NCBI RefSeq assembly: GCF_000147815.2
Contig: NC_015957.1
Coordinates: forward strand, 10,478,001-10,542,000
Direction of reading: 5' to 3'
DNA length: 64,000 nucleotides
Source of the DNA: Streptomyces violaceusniger Tu 4113
Lineage (GTDB): Bacteria > Actinomycetota > Actinomycetes > Streptomycetales > Streptomycetaceae
The notes beneath the pieces were generated by a model. The model was not told where the DNA came from, did no database searches, and saw only the letters and a program-made list of their open reading frames with translations. The position numbers and the translations under genes are program-made. Of the stretch, positions 52,442-61,473 are shown one piece after another (position 1 is the stretch's first letter; each line of letters starts with the position of its first letter).

Positions 52442-52891
52442 ATGCCCCTGCTGCACCGCCTCGTCGTCACCGCCGTTCTGACGACCGCCGCCATGGCGGG
52501 CGCGCTGGCCCCCGCCGGGGCCACGCCGCTGCCGCTGCCCCTGCCGTTCGACGGGGAGAGCGCCGATCGGCTCATGATCACCGTCAGCCAGAACGGTGAT
52601 CCCGACGACGCCTCGACCTTCGTGCTGGGCTGCCACCCGACCGGCGGTACGCATCCCCGGGCCCGGGCCGCGTGTGCGCAGCTGGATTCGCAGACCGTGT
52701 GGGGCCGGGATCCGTTCGCGCCGGTGTCGCCCGATGCGATGTGCACCGGGCAGTACGGCGGGCCGGCCACGGCCCGGGTGACGGGTCACTGGGCGGGGCG
52801 TCCCGTCAACGCCTGGTTCAACCGCACCAACGGGTGTGAAATCGCCCGATGGAATCGGTTCTCCGTCGTTTTGCGCACGCCTGGGAGCTGA
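52442..52891 (+). CDS. SSI-family protease inhibitor-like secreted protein
   Basis: 149 residues from the ATG at 52442 with AGGAG 8 bases upstream. A signal peptide (about 1-28, ending AGA-T) precedes the mature protein. Four Cys at 64, 78, 101 and 132 match the two disulfides of Streptomyces subtilisin inhibitors, and GHWAGRPVNAWFNRTNGCEI is the conserved C-terminal part. The reactive loop reads MCTGQYGGP, so the P1-equivalent residue is Gly rather than Met or Lys; inhibitory power is doubtful or its target unusual. Confidence 0.82.
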   Translation: MPLLHRLVVTAVLTTAAMAGALAPAGATPLPLPLPFDGESADRLMITVSQNGDPDDASTFVLGCHPTGGTHPRARAACAQLDSQTVWGRDPFAPVSPDAMCTGQYGGPATARVTGHWAGRPVNAWFNRTNGCEIARWNRFSVVLRTPGS

Positions 52892-53104
52892 CCTGGGGAT
52901 TGGGACGGGAGTGGGAAGAGGAGAGCACGGAGAAGTTTGTCCGGGCGTGCGTCGAGACGCGTACGTCGTGCTGCGACCTCCCTCTCATCCGCCGTCACGT
53001 CCGGCTTCGGTGGCCGTAGACTCCCCTAGAGACACTCCGCAGACGGGACGGCAGAATGACTGCGAGTGTCAGCAAGATGCAGTAGTCAGGGAGGAAGCGT
53101 CGTC

Positions 53105-56100
53105 GTGAGCAGCAGGCCATCCCGAGGCGCTGCTCGCCTCGCAGCGATACTCGACGCCCTCCCGGACGCGCTGTTGCTCGTCAACTGCAACGGCACGATC
53201 GTCAACGCCAACCACATCGCGCTGGAGTCCTTCGAGGCTCCGGGCACCGCCCTGGTCGGCCGTGGTCTGCTCGATCTGCTCCCCTCCTTCGATCCCAATC
53301 GCATTCCCGGGTCGATGCGGCGCCCCGAGTCGGCGCCACGGGACGGCATCAAGCCGACCCGGATGATGGCCCGGCGCACCGACGGGGCGCAGATTCCCGT
53401 CGAGGTGACCAGCGCGAATCTGGAGGACGGGCGGACTCCTTACGCCGATCAGTACAGCTACACCGGCGATGAGCTGCTGATGCTCATCGTGCGTGACCTG
53501 ACCGGGACGCTCGACACCGAGACCGAACTCGCCCGTCAGCAGCGCCAGACCGAGATGATCCTGCGCGCGGCGGCGGAGGGCGTGGTCGGCGTGGACACCG
53601 AGGGCAAGGTGGTCCTCGTCAACCCGTCCGCCGCGCAGATCCTCGGCTACCGGGCCAGCGACATGGGCGGTCAGGAGCTTCACTCTCTTGTACACCACTC
53701 GCGCCCGGACGGTTCCCCGTTCCCGTACGAGGAATCGCCCCTCGCCGACTCCCTGCGCTCCGGCCGCAAGCACCGGGTGCGCGGCCAGATGCTGTGGGCG
53801 AAGGACGGGAGCGAGGTCCCGGTCGATCTGACCACCGCGCCCGTCCGCGACGGCGAGCAACTCGTGGGCGCGGTGATGACCTTCACCGACCGGCGTGCCG
53901 AGAAGGCCATGGCGGCCAAGCACGCCGAGGAGGTGGAGAGCCTCACCACCCAGCACACGGAGGAGGTCGAGCGCCTCACCACCCAGCACACGGAGAAGGT
54001 GGAGAGCCTCACCACCCAGCACGCCGAGGAGCTGGAGAACCTCACCGCCCAGCACACGAAGACCGTGGAGGAGCTGCGGACGCAGCTCGCCGAGGAGCGC
54101 GCGCGGTACACGGCACAACTGGAGTCCGTAACCGCCCGGAACAGCCAGCTTCTCGCCGTGCTGGACCAGTCGCTGCGCGGACCGCTGCTGCAGCTGCGCG
54201 GCGAGCTCGGCGTGCTCGCCGACGACCCGGCCGGGCAACTGTGGCCCGAGGCCAACCAGATCCTGCACCACCTCGCCGCCGGCTACACCCGGATGACCAC
54301 GCTCGTCGACAACGTCCTGAGTTACCAGCGGCTCGACGCGCACAGCGAGGAGCTGGCCCGCCGTACGGTCTCGATGGACGAGGTCGTATCGGCCAGTGTG
54401 GAGGGCGCGGTCGAGCTGATCGGCCCGGGGCGCGCGCAGTTCGCCGTGCACGCGCCGCCGATCGACGCCGAGGTGGACCCGGAGCGGCTGGCCCAGGCGC
54501 TCGCCCATCTGATCGCGGACGTGGCCGGGGTCGACTCCACCGGCAACACCGCCGCGGGCAGCTCGGCGAGCGACTCGACGATCGTGGTCGCGGCGGCGCA
54601 GCGCGGCGATGTCGTACGGATCGAGGTCCGCGGGCCGTACGCGGGCGGCGATCCGGTGCACGAGCCGATCGTGCGCGGGATCGTGCGCCGGCACGGGGGC
54701 GTGCTCCAGACCCATGAGATGCCGGGCATGGGCGGACACGCCTACGTCCTGGAGGTGCCGATCTCGGCGGCGGCCGCGGCCGAGCAGGAGCGCGCGGACG
54801 GCGACACCGCCGGGCAGGGCGACGGTACGCAGGGACAGGGCACCTCCGGCGCGGGCACCGACTCGGGTACGGGTGCGGGCACGGGCACCGTGGGCGGCAA
54901 CGCCACCGGCCAGACCCCGACCGGACGCCGCGCCCGACACGGCGCGGCCCCCGGCGGCACGCCAGGCGACACCAGCGGCGGCGGTACGCAGGGCAACGGC
55001 ACGCAAGGCAACGACGCACAGGGCGGTACGCCTCCGCCCAACCTCCGTAAGGCCGACCCGCAGACGGCCGACCCCCGTACGGCCGACCCGCGCACCGCCG
55101 CGCAGCAGGGCGCCCCGGGCGCGCCCGCCGCACTTCCCGCGGTCGTCGGCGAGGACACCGCGGCCCAGCAGCAGGGCGCGGCCGAGGCCGGGGACACTCC
55201 ACGCCCCACCGGGCGGCGCAGGGCGCGCCCCCACCCCGACGAGGCGGCGGCCGCGGCCGCCGGTCCGCAGCCGACGGGCGCCGCCGCCATGGGCGTTGTG
55301 CCGCCTCAGGGCATTCCGGCCCAGCAGCAGCCCCAGGGCCGCCGCGCCCGGCGCGGCGCCCCGGCGCAGGAGCAGGGCGGCCCTCAGGCTGCCGGTGCCC
55401 CCGCCCAGGGCACGGGCGGTCGGCCTGCCCTCGCTCTGCCCGCGGCCGCCTCCGACACGCCCCAGCGGCCCGCCCAGCCGGTCGCATCGGGCATGCCCGC
55501 GCTGCCCGCCGCCCGTACGTCCGAGGAGCAGCAGCCCAACTGGGGCCAGGACACCCGCGCAGGCCAGCCGGAAGAGGTCCCGCCCACCGGACGGCGCCGC
55601 GCCCGCCGCACGCTGGCCGAGGCGTCGGAGCTGCCGGCGCCCGACCAGGCGCAGCCCCAGGGCCAGGGCCAGCCCCAGGGCCAGGCCCAGGCGCAGCCCC
55701 AGGGCCAGGCGCAGCCCCAAGCTCAGCCGCAGCCGACGGGGGAGCCCGGTCTCGTCCGCTCTCCCTTCGCGCTGCCCCCGGCCGCCGCCGACCGGGCGCA
55801 GCCCGGCGCGCTGCCGCCGGAGCTCGGCCCGGCCGGGCTCGTACCGGCTCAGCACGGCGCCCGCGAGGCGCGGGGCGGCGCGCCTCAGCCGCAGCCGGGC
55901 GGGGGCCTGGCCGTACGAGGCGAGCCCGTACCCCCCAACGGCGCCGCACGGCCCGGGGGCTGGCCGTCCGACCCCGGTCAGGCGCGGGGCCAGGACCCGC
56001 GTCGGCCCCAGCCGCAGCCGCAGGCCCAGGGCTCCGGCGCCGCTCAGCCCGTCGGATCGGGCAGGCCCGCGCTGCCCGCCGCCCGTACGCCCGAGGAGCA

Positions 56101-57523
56101 GCAGCCCAACTGGGGCCAGGACACCGGCGGCGGTCAGCCGCAGGATGTCCCGCCCACCGGACGTCGCCGCGCCCGGCGGCCACTGGCCGAGGAGCAGCCG
56201 GAGGCGGCCCAGGGTGGCCCGGGTGGTCCAGGTGGCCCGGGTGGTCCGCAGCCCGCCGAGGCGAGCGGGCGCCGACCGGCCCAGCAGCCGACGCAGTGGC
56301 CGGACGCGCCCATGCAGCCCCGTCCGCAGCCGTTGCCCGCCGAGGCCCCGCAGAGCGCCGACGCCGCCCAGGGGCGTGCGATCAGCGTGCGCACCCTGGG
56401 CCAAGGGGTGCCGTTCGCCCAGCAGGTGGGGGAGCACCCCCAGGGCCAGCCGCAGCAGGGCCAGCCCCAGACGCCCTCCGGAGGCACCAGCTTGGGCTCC
56501 GGCAGGCGCCGCAAGCTGGCCGCCCGGCCCGAGATGGCGGACCAGGGCACCTCGGCCGAACTGCAGCCGGCCGGCAGCCGTTCGCAACCGCACCCCGGGG
56601 CGCAGACCGGCGCTCAGCCCCGCCCCCAGCCCGGGCCGGGGGCGCAGCCGCAGCGTGCCGCGAGTGCGTCGCAGAGCTCGGGCCGTGCGTTCGCCATCGG
56701 CGCGCCGGACGAGGGCGCCGAGGGGCCGGAGCCGCTGGACGGGCCCAACGGCGCCGTCGAGATCGTCGACGACCGCACCCCGCCGCCCGACGACGAACTG
56801 CCCCCGGAGCCGCTGGACAACCCGCGCCGCCTCCTCGTGTGGCCCGCGCCGGACATGTCCACCCAGCAGGCGCTGAGCGACCGCGGCTACCGTCCGGTGA
56901 TCGTGAACTCCCGTGAGGAGGTCGACGCGCAGATCGCCGCGTACCCGGCGGCTCTGTTCGTCGATCCGCTGACCGGGCCGATCACCCGGACCGCGCTGCA
57001 GTCGCTGCGTACGGCCGCGGTCGCCGCCGAGGTGCCGGTGCTGGTGACCGCGGGGCTCGGCCAGGCGACGCGGGAGGCGGCATACGGCGCCGACCCGGCC
57101 GTCCTGTTCAAGGCGCTCGCACCGCGCGACAGCGAGCAGCATCCGTCGCGCGTTCTGCTGATCGAGGAGCACGAGCCGATCGCGGCTGCTCTTACGGCGA
57201 CGCTCGAGCGGCGCGGGATGCAGGTCGCCCGCGCGGCGACGGACGCGGACGCGGTCTCGCTCGCGGGGCAGATGCGGCCGAATCTGGTGGTGATGGACCT
57301 GATGCAGGTACGCCGCCGCCGGGCCGGGATCGTCGACTGGCTGCGCGGCAACGGACTGCTCAACCGCACCCCGCTGGTCGTCTACACCTCCGCGGACATC
57401 GATCCGGCGCATCTGTCGCGGCTGGCCTCGGGCGAAACGGTGCTGTTCGTCGCCGAGCGCTCGACGAGCGCGGAGGTGCAGTCGCGGATCGTGGACCTGC
57501 TGGCGAAGATCGGCACCAACTGA
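53105..57523 (+). CDS. Giant PAS / degenerate kinase / receiver signalling protein
   Basis: 1472 residues from the GTG at 53105 with GGGAGGAAG upstream. Order: PAS 1 (about 9-137), PAS 2 (150-265), a coiled coil of five 11-residue repeats (EEVESLTTQHT type, about 273-327), a HisKA-like segment (LDQSLRGPLLQLRGELG near 353) in which the phospho-acceptor His is absent, a weak ATPase-like region (to about 560), a ~600-residue Pro/Gln/Gly linker with repeated PTGRRRARR motifs, then two receiver-like domains (FVDPLTGPITRTAL; LLIEEHEPIAAALTATLERR with VVMDLM). It looks cytoplasmic. A scaffold or atypical sensor is more likely than an active kinase (inference). Confidence 0.85.
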   Translation: MSSRPSRGAARLAAILDALPDALLLVNCNGTIVNANHIALESFEAPGTALVGRGLLDLLPSFDPNRIPGSMRRPESAPRDGIKPTRMMARRTDGAQIPVEVTSANLEDGRTPYADQYSYTGDELLMLIVRDLTGTLDTETELARQQRQTEMILRAAAEGVVGVDTEGKVVLVNPSAAQILGYRASDMGGQELHSLVHHSRPDGSPFPYEESPLADSLRSGRKHRVRGQMLWAKDGSEVPVDLTTAPVRDGEQLVGAVMTFTDRRAEKAMAAKHAEEVESLTTQHTEEVERLTTQHTEKVESLTTQHAEELENLTAQHTKTVEELRTQLAEERARYTAQLESVTARNSQLLAVLDQSLRGPLLQLRGELGVLADDPAGQLWPEANQILHHLAAGYTRMTTLVDNVLSYQRLDAHSEELARRTVSMDEVVSASVEGAVELIGPGRAQFAVHAPPIDAEVDPERLAQALAHLIADVAGVDSTGNTAAGSSASDSTIVVAAAQRGDVVRIEVRGPYAGGDPVHEPIVRGIVRRHGGVLQTHEMPGMGGHAYVLEVPISAAAAAEQERADGDTAGQGDGTQGQGTSGAGTDSGTGAGTGTVGGNATGQTPTGRRARHGAAPGGTPGDTSGGGTQGNGTQGNDAQGGTPPPNLRKADPQTADPRTADPRTAAQQGAPGAPAALPAVVGEDTAAQQQGAAEAGDTPRPTGRRRARPHPDEAAAAAAGPQPTGAAAMGVVPPQGIPAQQQPQGRRARRGAPAQEQGGPQAAGAPAQGTGGRPALALPAAASDTPQRPAQPVASGMPALPAARTSEEQQPNWGQDTRAGQPEEVPPTGRRRARRTLAEASELPAPDQAQPQGQGQPQGQAQAQPQGQAQPQAQPQPTGEPGLVRSPFALPPAAADRAQPGALPPELGPAGLVPAQHGAREARGGAPQPQPGGGLAVRGEPVPPNGAARPGGWPSDPGQARGQDPRRPQPQPQAQGSGAAQPVGSGRPALPAARTPEEQQPNWGQDTGGGQPQDVPPTGRRRARRPLAEEQPEAAQGGPGGPGGPGGPQPAEASGRRPAQQPTQWPDAPMQPRPQPLPAEAPQSADAAQGRAISVRTLGQGVPFAQQVGEHPQGQPQQGQPQTPSGGTSLGSGRRRKLAARPEMADQGTSAELQPAGSRSQPHPGAQTGAQPRPQPGPGAQPQRAASASQSSGRAFAIGAPDEGAEGPEPLDGPNGAVEIVDDRTPPPDDELPPEPLDNPRRLLVWPAPDMSTQQALSDRGYRPVIVNSREEVDAQIAAYPAALFVDPLTGPITRTALQSLRTAAVAAEVPVLVTAGLGQATREAAYGADPAVLFKALAPRDSEQHPSRVLLIEEHEPIAAALTATLERRGMQVARAATDADAVSLAGQMRPNLVVMDLMQVRRRRAGIVDWLRGNGLLNRTPLVVYTSADIDPAHLSRLASGETVLFVAERSTSAEVQSRIVDLLAKIGTN

Positions 57524-57531
57524 CGCGCGCG

Positions 57532-57691
57532 GTCCTTACGGTGACGTGCGGCCCGTAAGGGCACGCCTGCTGTCCTTACGGTGACGTGCCGCCCCTAAGG
57601 GCACGCCTGCTGTCCTTACGGTGACGTGCCGCCCGTAAGGGCACACCTGCTGTCCTTACGGTGACGTGCCGCCCGTAAGGAGACACTCGGC
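57532..57691. repeat. 40-bp tandem repeat, four copies
   Basis: Units start at 57532, 57572, 57612 and 57652, each with GTCCTTACGGTGACGTGC and a later CCGTAAGG. The CTTACGG and CCGTAAG parts can form a hairpin in every unit. They lie between the convergent sensor and ligase genes and may serve as stacked terminators. No gene is visible in the 253-base gap. Confidence 0.9.
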
Positions 57692-57776
57692 CTTACGGTG
57701 ACCGCGTCACCGATGGGCGGAGGCTCGGGCCCGCTCGGCCCGCGCCCCCGACCCGGGTTTCCTCAGCCCAGTGTGG

Positions 57777-59435
57777 TCACAGGCCCAGCGTGGTCACGTC
57801 CAGCTCCCCGTCCGCGTACTGCTTGCGGATCACCTTCTTGTTGAGCTTCCCCACACTCGTCTTCGGCACCACCGGGATCACCGCCCAGTGCTCCGGCAGT
57901 TGCCAGCGCGCGACCCGTTCGGCGAGGAAGGCCCGCAGGCCCTCGTAGTCGACCGTGGCGCCGTCCGTCAGCACCACCGTGGCCAGCGGCCGCTCGCCCC
58001 ACTTCGCGTCCGGCACCGCCACCACCGCCGCCTCCGCGACCTCCGGATGGCCCATCAGTTGGTTCTCCAGCTCGACCGAGGAGATCCACTCGCCGCCCGA
58101 CTTGATGACGTCCTTGGCCCGGTCGGTCAGCGTCAGATAGCACTCGGGGCTGATGGTGCCGACATCGCCGGTCTTCAGCCAGCCGTCCTCGGTGAACTTG
58201 TCCTCGGGGCGGAAGGGCTCGCCGTCCGCCCCTCCGTAGTACGCGCCCGCGATCCACGGCCCCCGTATCTCCAGCTCACCCGGCGTCTTCCCGTCCCATG
58301 GCACGACTTCGCCGTCCGCCGAGATCAACCGGCACTCGACGGACGTCGGGAAGCGGCCCTGCGACAGCCGGTACGGCCAGCCGTCCTCCGCCGAGAGCCC
58401 GCCCGGCGGATGGGCCACGGAGCCGAGCGGAGAGGTCTCCGTCATGCCCCACGCATGGACGACGTGGATGCCGTGGCGCTCCTCGTACGCCTTCATCAGG
58501 GCGGGCGGGCAGGCCGAGCCGCCGATGAAGACGTCCCGCAGACAGCTCACCTCCCGCGGCCTCGCGTCGAGTTCGGCGAGCAGCCCCTGCCAGACGGTGG
58601 GGACGGCGGCCGCGATGGTGGGACGTTCGCGCTCGATCATCTCGGCGAGCGGCTCGGGCTGGAGGAAGCGGTCGGGCATGAGTATCGAGGCGCCCGCCAT
58701 AAAGGCGGCATGCGCGGTGCCCCATGCGTTTGCGTGGAACATGGGCACCACCGGCAGCAGGGTGTCGCCCCCGGACATTCCGAACGACTCGGCGGCGTTG
58801 ACCTGCATCGAGTGCAGGTAGATGGAGCGGTGGCTGTAGGCCACGCCCTTGGGGTCCCCGGTCGTCCCCGAGGTGTAGCAGAGCGCGGCGGCCTGCCGCT
58901 CGTCGATCTCCGGCCAGGCGTAGTGCCGCGGCCGGCCCTCGATCAGCTCCTCGTAGTCATGGACCCGGGCGGCGCAGCCGTCCAGAACGGAACGGTCACC
59001 GGGCCCCGCGACCACGATGTGCTTCACGGTGGTGAGGCCGGGCAGGAGCGGGGCGAGCAGCGGCAGCACCGAGCCGTTGACGATGATCACGCGATCGGCG
59101 GCGTGGTTCACGATCCAGCCGAGCTGCTCGGTGGGCAGCCGCAGGTTGAGGGTGTGCAGTACGGCGCCCATGGAGGGGACCGCGAGATACGCCTCCAGAT
59201 GTTCGCCGTTGTTCCACATCAAGGTGGCCACGGCCTGCCCCGGCTCGACCCCGAGCTCATCGCGCAGCGCGTTCGCCAACTGGATCGACCGCATGCCCAC
59301 GTCATGAAAGCTGCGGCGCCGGGGCTCGTCCTCACCGGTCCAGGTGGTCACATGGGCCGTACGGCCATGCACGAGTGCCCCGTGCACGAGGATGCGGGTC
59401 ACGGTCAGCGGTACGTCCTGCATCGTGCTGAGCAC
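57777..59435 (-). CDS. Long-chain fatty-acid CoA ligase / AMP-binding enzyme
   Basis: 552 residues from the GTG at 59435, with GGAGG 5 bases upstream; an ATG four codons in is the alternative. A3 [19 protein letters not shown]5 [12 protein letters not shown]7/A8 [20 protein letters not shown] and the C-terminal Lys in [18 protein letters not shown] are all present. It makes acyl-CoA from a fatty or aryl acid via acyl-AMP. It converges on the PAS-protein gene. Confidence 0.93.
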   Translation of the reverse strand: MLSTMQDVPLTVTRILVHGALVHGRTAHVTTWTGEDEPRRRSFHDVGMRSIQLANALRDELGVEPGQAVATLMWNNGEHLEAYLAVPSMGAVLHTLNLRLPTEQLGWIVNHAADRVIIVNGSVLPLLAPLLPGLTTVKHIVVAGPGDRSVLDGCAARVHDYEELIEGRPRHYAWPEIDERQAAALCYTSGTTGDPKGVAYSHRSIYLHSMQVNAAESFGMSGGDTLLPVVPMFHANAWGTAHAAFMAGASILMPDRFLQPEPLAEMIERERPTIAAAVPTVWQGLLAELDARPREVSCLRDVFIGGSACPPALMKAYEERHGIHVVHAWGMTETSPLGSVAHPPGGLSAEDGWPYRLSQGRFPTSVECRLISADGEVVPWDGKTPGELEIRGPWIAGAYYGGADGEPFRPEDKFTEDGWLKTGDVGTISPECYLTLTDRAKDVIKSGGEWISSVELENQLMGHPEVAEAAVVAVPDAKWGERPLATVVLTDGATVDYEGLRAFLAERVARWQLPEHWAVIPVVPKTSVGKLNKKVIRKQYADGELDVTTLGL

Positions 59436-59611
59436 CGGGGCCTCCAGGGTTCCGGTTACGCGCGGGCTGAGGTTCCGCCGATTCTGCAGCCGACCGCTCG
59501 GTATGTCACTACCCCCGGACCTCGTCGGTCGCCCGTCGATCGCCCGTCGGTCCCCCTGCCGACCTCCGGGACGGTCCCCCGGTCAGCCCCCGTCGGCCGC
59601 CGTCCGGCCGG

Positions 59612-60142
59612 TCACGCCGCGTAGCCGAGTTCCGGGTCCTCGCGGAGCTTGCTGAGGGCGCGCGAGACCGCGCTCTTGACGGTCCCGACGGACACCCCGA
59701 GTACCTCCGCCGTCTGCGCCTCGCTCAGGTCCTCGTAGTACCTGAGGACGACCATCGCCCGCTGACGGTCCGGCAACCGCAGTACGGCCCGCCACAGCGC
59801 GTCGCGGACGACCTGCCGTTCGGCGGGGTCCGGGGCGGGCACCGTCTCGGGCTCGGGCAGTTCCTCGCAGGCGAATTCGTCGATCTTGCGCTTGCGCCAC
59901 TGCGAGGTTCGCGTGTTGACCAGCGCACGCCGCACATAGCCGTCCAGCGCGTTGTGGTCCTCGATACGCTCCCACGCCAGGTACGTCTTGGTCAGCGCGG
60001 TTTGCAGCAGATCCTCGGCGTCGCACACGTTGGAGGTCAGCGAGCGGGCGGTGCGCAACAGCACCGGCCCCCGCGCCCGTACATACGAAGTGAACGACGG
60101 GAACGCGGCGGCGGATACGCCTGTGCACACGGTCGTGGTCAT
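59612..60142 (-). CDS. SigE-family ECF RNA polymerase sigma factor
   Basis: 176 residues. Region 2 (LLRTARSLTSNVCDAEDLLQ, TALTKTYLAWERIEDHNALD) and region 4 (RAMVVLRYYEDLSEAQTAEV, LGVSVGTVKSAVSRALSKLR) are intact, and the sequence has the SigE-family (SigE/M50-type) spacing. No anti-sigma gene is adjacent. It is downstream, on the same strand, of the DUF1906 protein but separated by ~380 bases of repeats. Confidence 0.92.
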   Translation of the reverse strand: MTTTVCTGVSAAAFPSFTSYVRARGPVLLRTARSLTSNVCDAEDLLQTALTKTYLAWERIEDHNALDGYVRRALVNTRTSQWRKRKIDEFACEELPEPETVPAPDPAERQVVRDALWRAVLRLPDRQRAMVVLRYYEDLSEAQTAEVLGVSVGTVKSAVSRALSKLREDPELGYAA

Positions 60143-60339
60143 GGCTTAACGCTAGGAGCCGGGCAGGTCGGAGCGGATCGGCCATAAGTGCCGAAGAGGG
60201 ATCAGCCTCAGGGTGTACGGGTGGGGCTGGCACCACCTCCTCCGGGGGGAGGGGGCGAGCCGAGGGTCAGGGTTCCTCCCGACGGTTCCCCGGGAGCGTC
60301 CCCGAAGGCGCTCCGGGAGAGTTCCCGACGATTCCCCGA

Positions 60340-60488
60340 AGATGCCTCCCAAGACGCCTCTGAGGACACCTCGGAGGACACCTCGGAGGACACCTCGGAG
60401 GATGCCTCGGAGGACACCTCGGAGGATGCCTCGGAGGACACCTCGGAGGATGCCTCGGAGGACACCTCGGAGGATGCCTCGGAGGATC
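60340..60488. repeat. 12-bp tandem repeat (ACCTCGGAGGAC / GCCTCGGAGGAT)
   Basis: About twelve units of 12 bases alternate between two near-identical forms, with the core CCTCGGAGG palindrome in each. The array lies between the ECF gene start (60142) and the DUF1906 gene stop (60524). The 381-base gap has no convincing gene; frames in it read only repeats such as SEDTSEDASEDT. Confidence 0.9.
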
Positions 60489-60523
60489 CAAGGGTGTCCC
60501 GGACGGGGGCCGGTGGCGGTGGG

Positions 60524-61420
60524 TCACTTGATGATCGCGACCGGTGCGTCCACCTTGTTGCGGTCGATGCGCAGCGTCCGGCCACCGTGCGTCACATCCA
60601 CGTTGCCCTTGTACTGGTGGATGCGGCGGTGCGGATTCCACGCGCTCTTGGCCAGCGCCGGCTCACCGTACAGCGACGGCTTCCCCTTCCAGCGGGCGAA
60701 CCACATGGCGGAGGGCAGGTCATGGACCCCGGCCCGGCGGGCCTGCTCCACATGACGCACCCCGGACTCGGCGCTGCTGTAGAAGCCGGGAAAGAAGCCG
60801 CGCGAGCGGACCTCGCGGTTCCAGCCGCGGATGAAGGAGAGCGTCTTGGCGGCGCAGCTCGTTTTCGTCAGGTCGTACGCCTCCATGTCGAGGTAGAGGG
60901 CGCTGCGCTTCTTCAGGGACAGCGCCTTGGCGCGCGCGACCGCGTCCTTGCCCTCCGCGCGCCCCTGGGAGAAGGGCTTGCTGCCGATCGGCACATGCTT
61001 CTTGTTGGCGCTGCGGACGCAGGGGGCCTGGGATCCGACGAAGATGGGCAGCACCCGCCACTTCATGCTCTTGACCCCGCGCATCCAGGAGACGGTGAGG
61101 TTGGGCTGGCTCGCACAGGCCCGGCCGCGGCCCGCGTAATAGACGCCGACGGCGCGGTAGCGGGAGCTGTTCCACGCCCGCAGGGTGGCGAGGGACGGCG
61201 CGTGGCAGGTGTCGAAGGCCCAGCCCTGGAAGACCTTGGCGCCCAGGGGGCGGGGGTCGGGCAGGACCTCCGCCGAGGCGGCGGGGGTGGCACCGGCGAT
61301 CGCGGTGGCCAGCGCCGCGGCCAGACCGGCGGTCCAGCCTGTGGCCTGCCAGTTGCTCGAACTGTTCCGCCTGCTCCGCCTGCTCGGCCTGCTCCGCCTG
61401 CTCTGCTTTCTTCGGGTCAT
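60524..61420 (-). CDS. Secreted DUF1906 (Rv2525c-like) glycoside-hydrolase-like protein
   Basis: 298 residues. An Arg/Ser-rich N-terminus (SRRSRPSRRSRRN) and a hydrophobic stretch ending in AASA near residue 50 suggest Sec or Tat export. The mature part has GWAFDTCHAPSLATLRAW, YLDMEAYDLTK (the catalytic-like acidic pair of the TIM barrel) and GFFPGFYSSAESGVRHVEQA. DUF1906 proteins are wall-associated glycoside-hydrolase folds; activity here is inferred only. The coding start contains its own short repeat. Confidence 0.88.
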   Translation of the reverse strand: MTRRKQSRRSRPSRRSRRNSSSNWQATGWTAGLAAALATAIAGATPAASAEVLPDPRPLGAKVFQGWAFDTCHAPSLATLRAWNSSRYRAVGVYYAGRGRACASQPNLTVSWMRGVKSMKWRVLPIFVGSQAPCVRSANKKHVPIGSKPFSQGRAEGKDAVARAKALSLKKRSALYLDMEAYDLTKTSCAAKTLSFIRGWNREVRSRGFFPGFYSSAESGVRHVEQARRAGVHDLPSAMWFARWKGKPSLYGEPALAKSAWNPHRRIHQYKGNVDVTHGGRTLRIDRNKVDAPVAIIK

Positions 61421-61473
61421 ATGAGGAGTGAAGGTGGATCTCGGCGGCCCGATACCGCCGACACGCGCGCGGT

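Noticed and set aside
53069..57412. A 1447-codon open frame on the minus strand opposite the giant PAS protein
   Set aside because: It mirrors the plus-strand gene through GC-rich third positions, has no domains, and its composition (Gly/Arg/Leu) is typical of antisense shadows.
57532..57691. Possible CRISPR array (regular 40-bp repeats)
   Set aside because: Units are contiguous without distinct spacers, and no cas gene is present; it is a tandem repeat.
60340..60488. Possible acidic repeat protein (SEDTSEDA type)
   Set aside because: The frame consists only of the minisatellite and lies between two genes with no ribosome site or conserved flanks.
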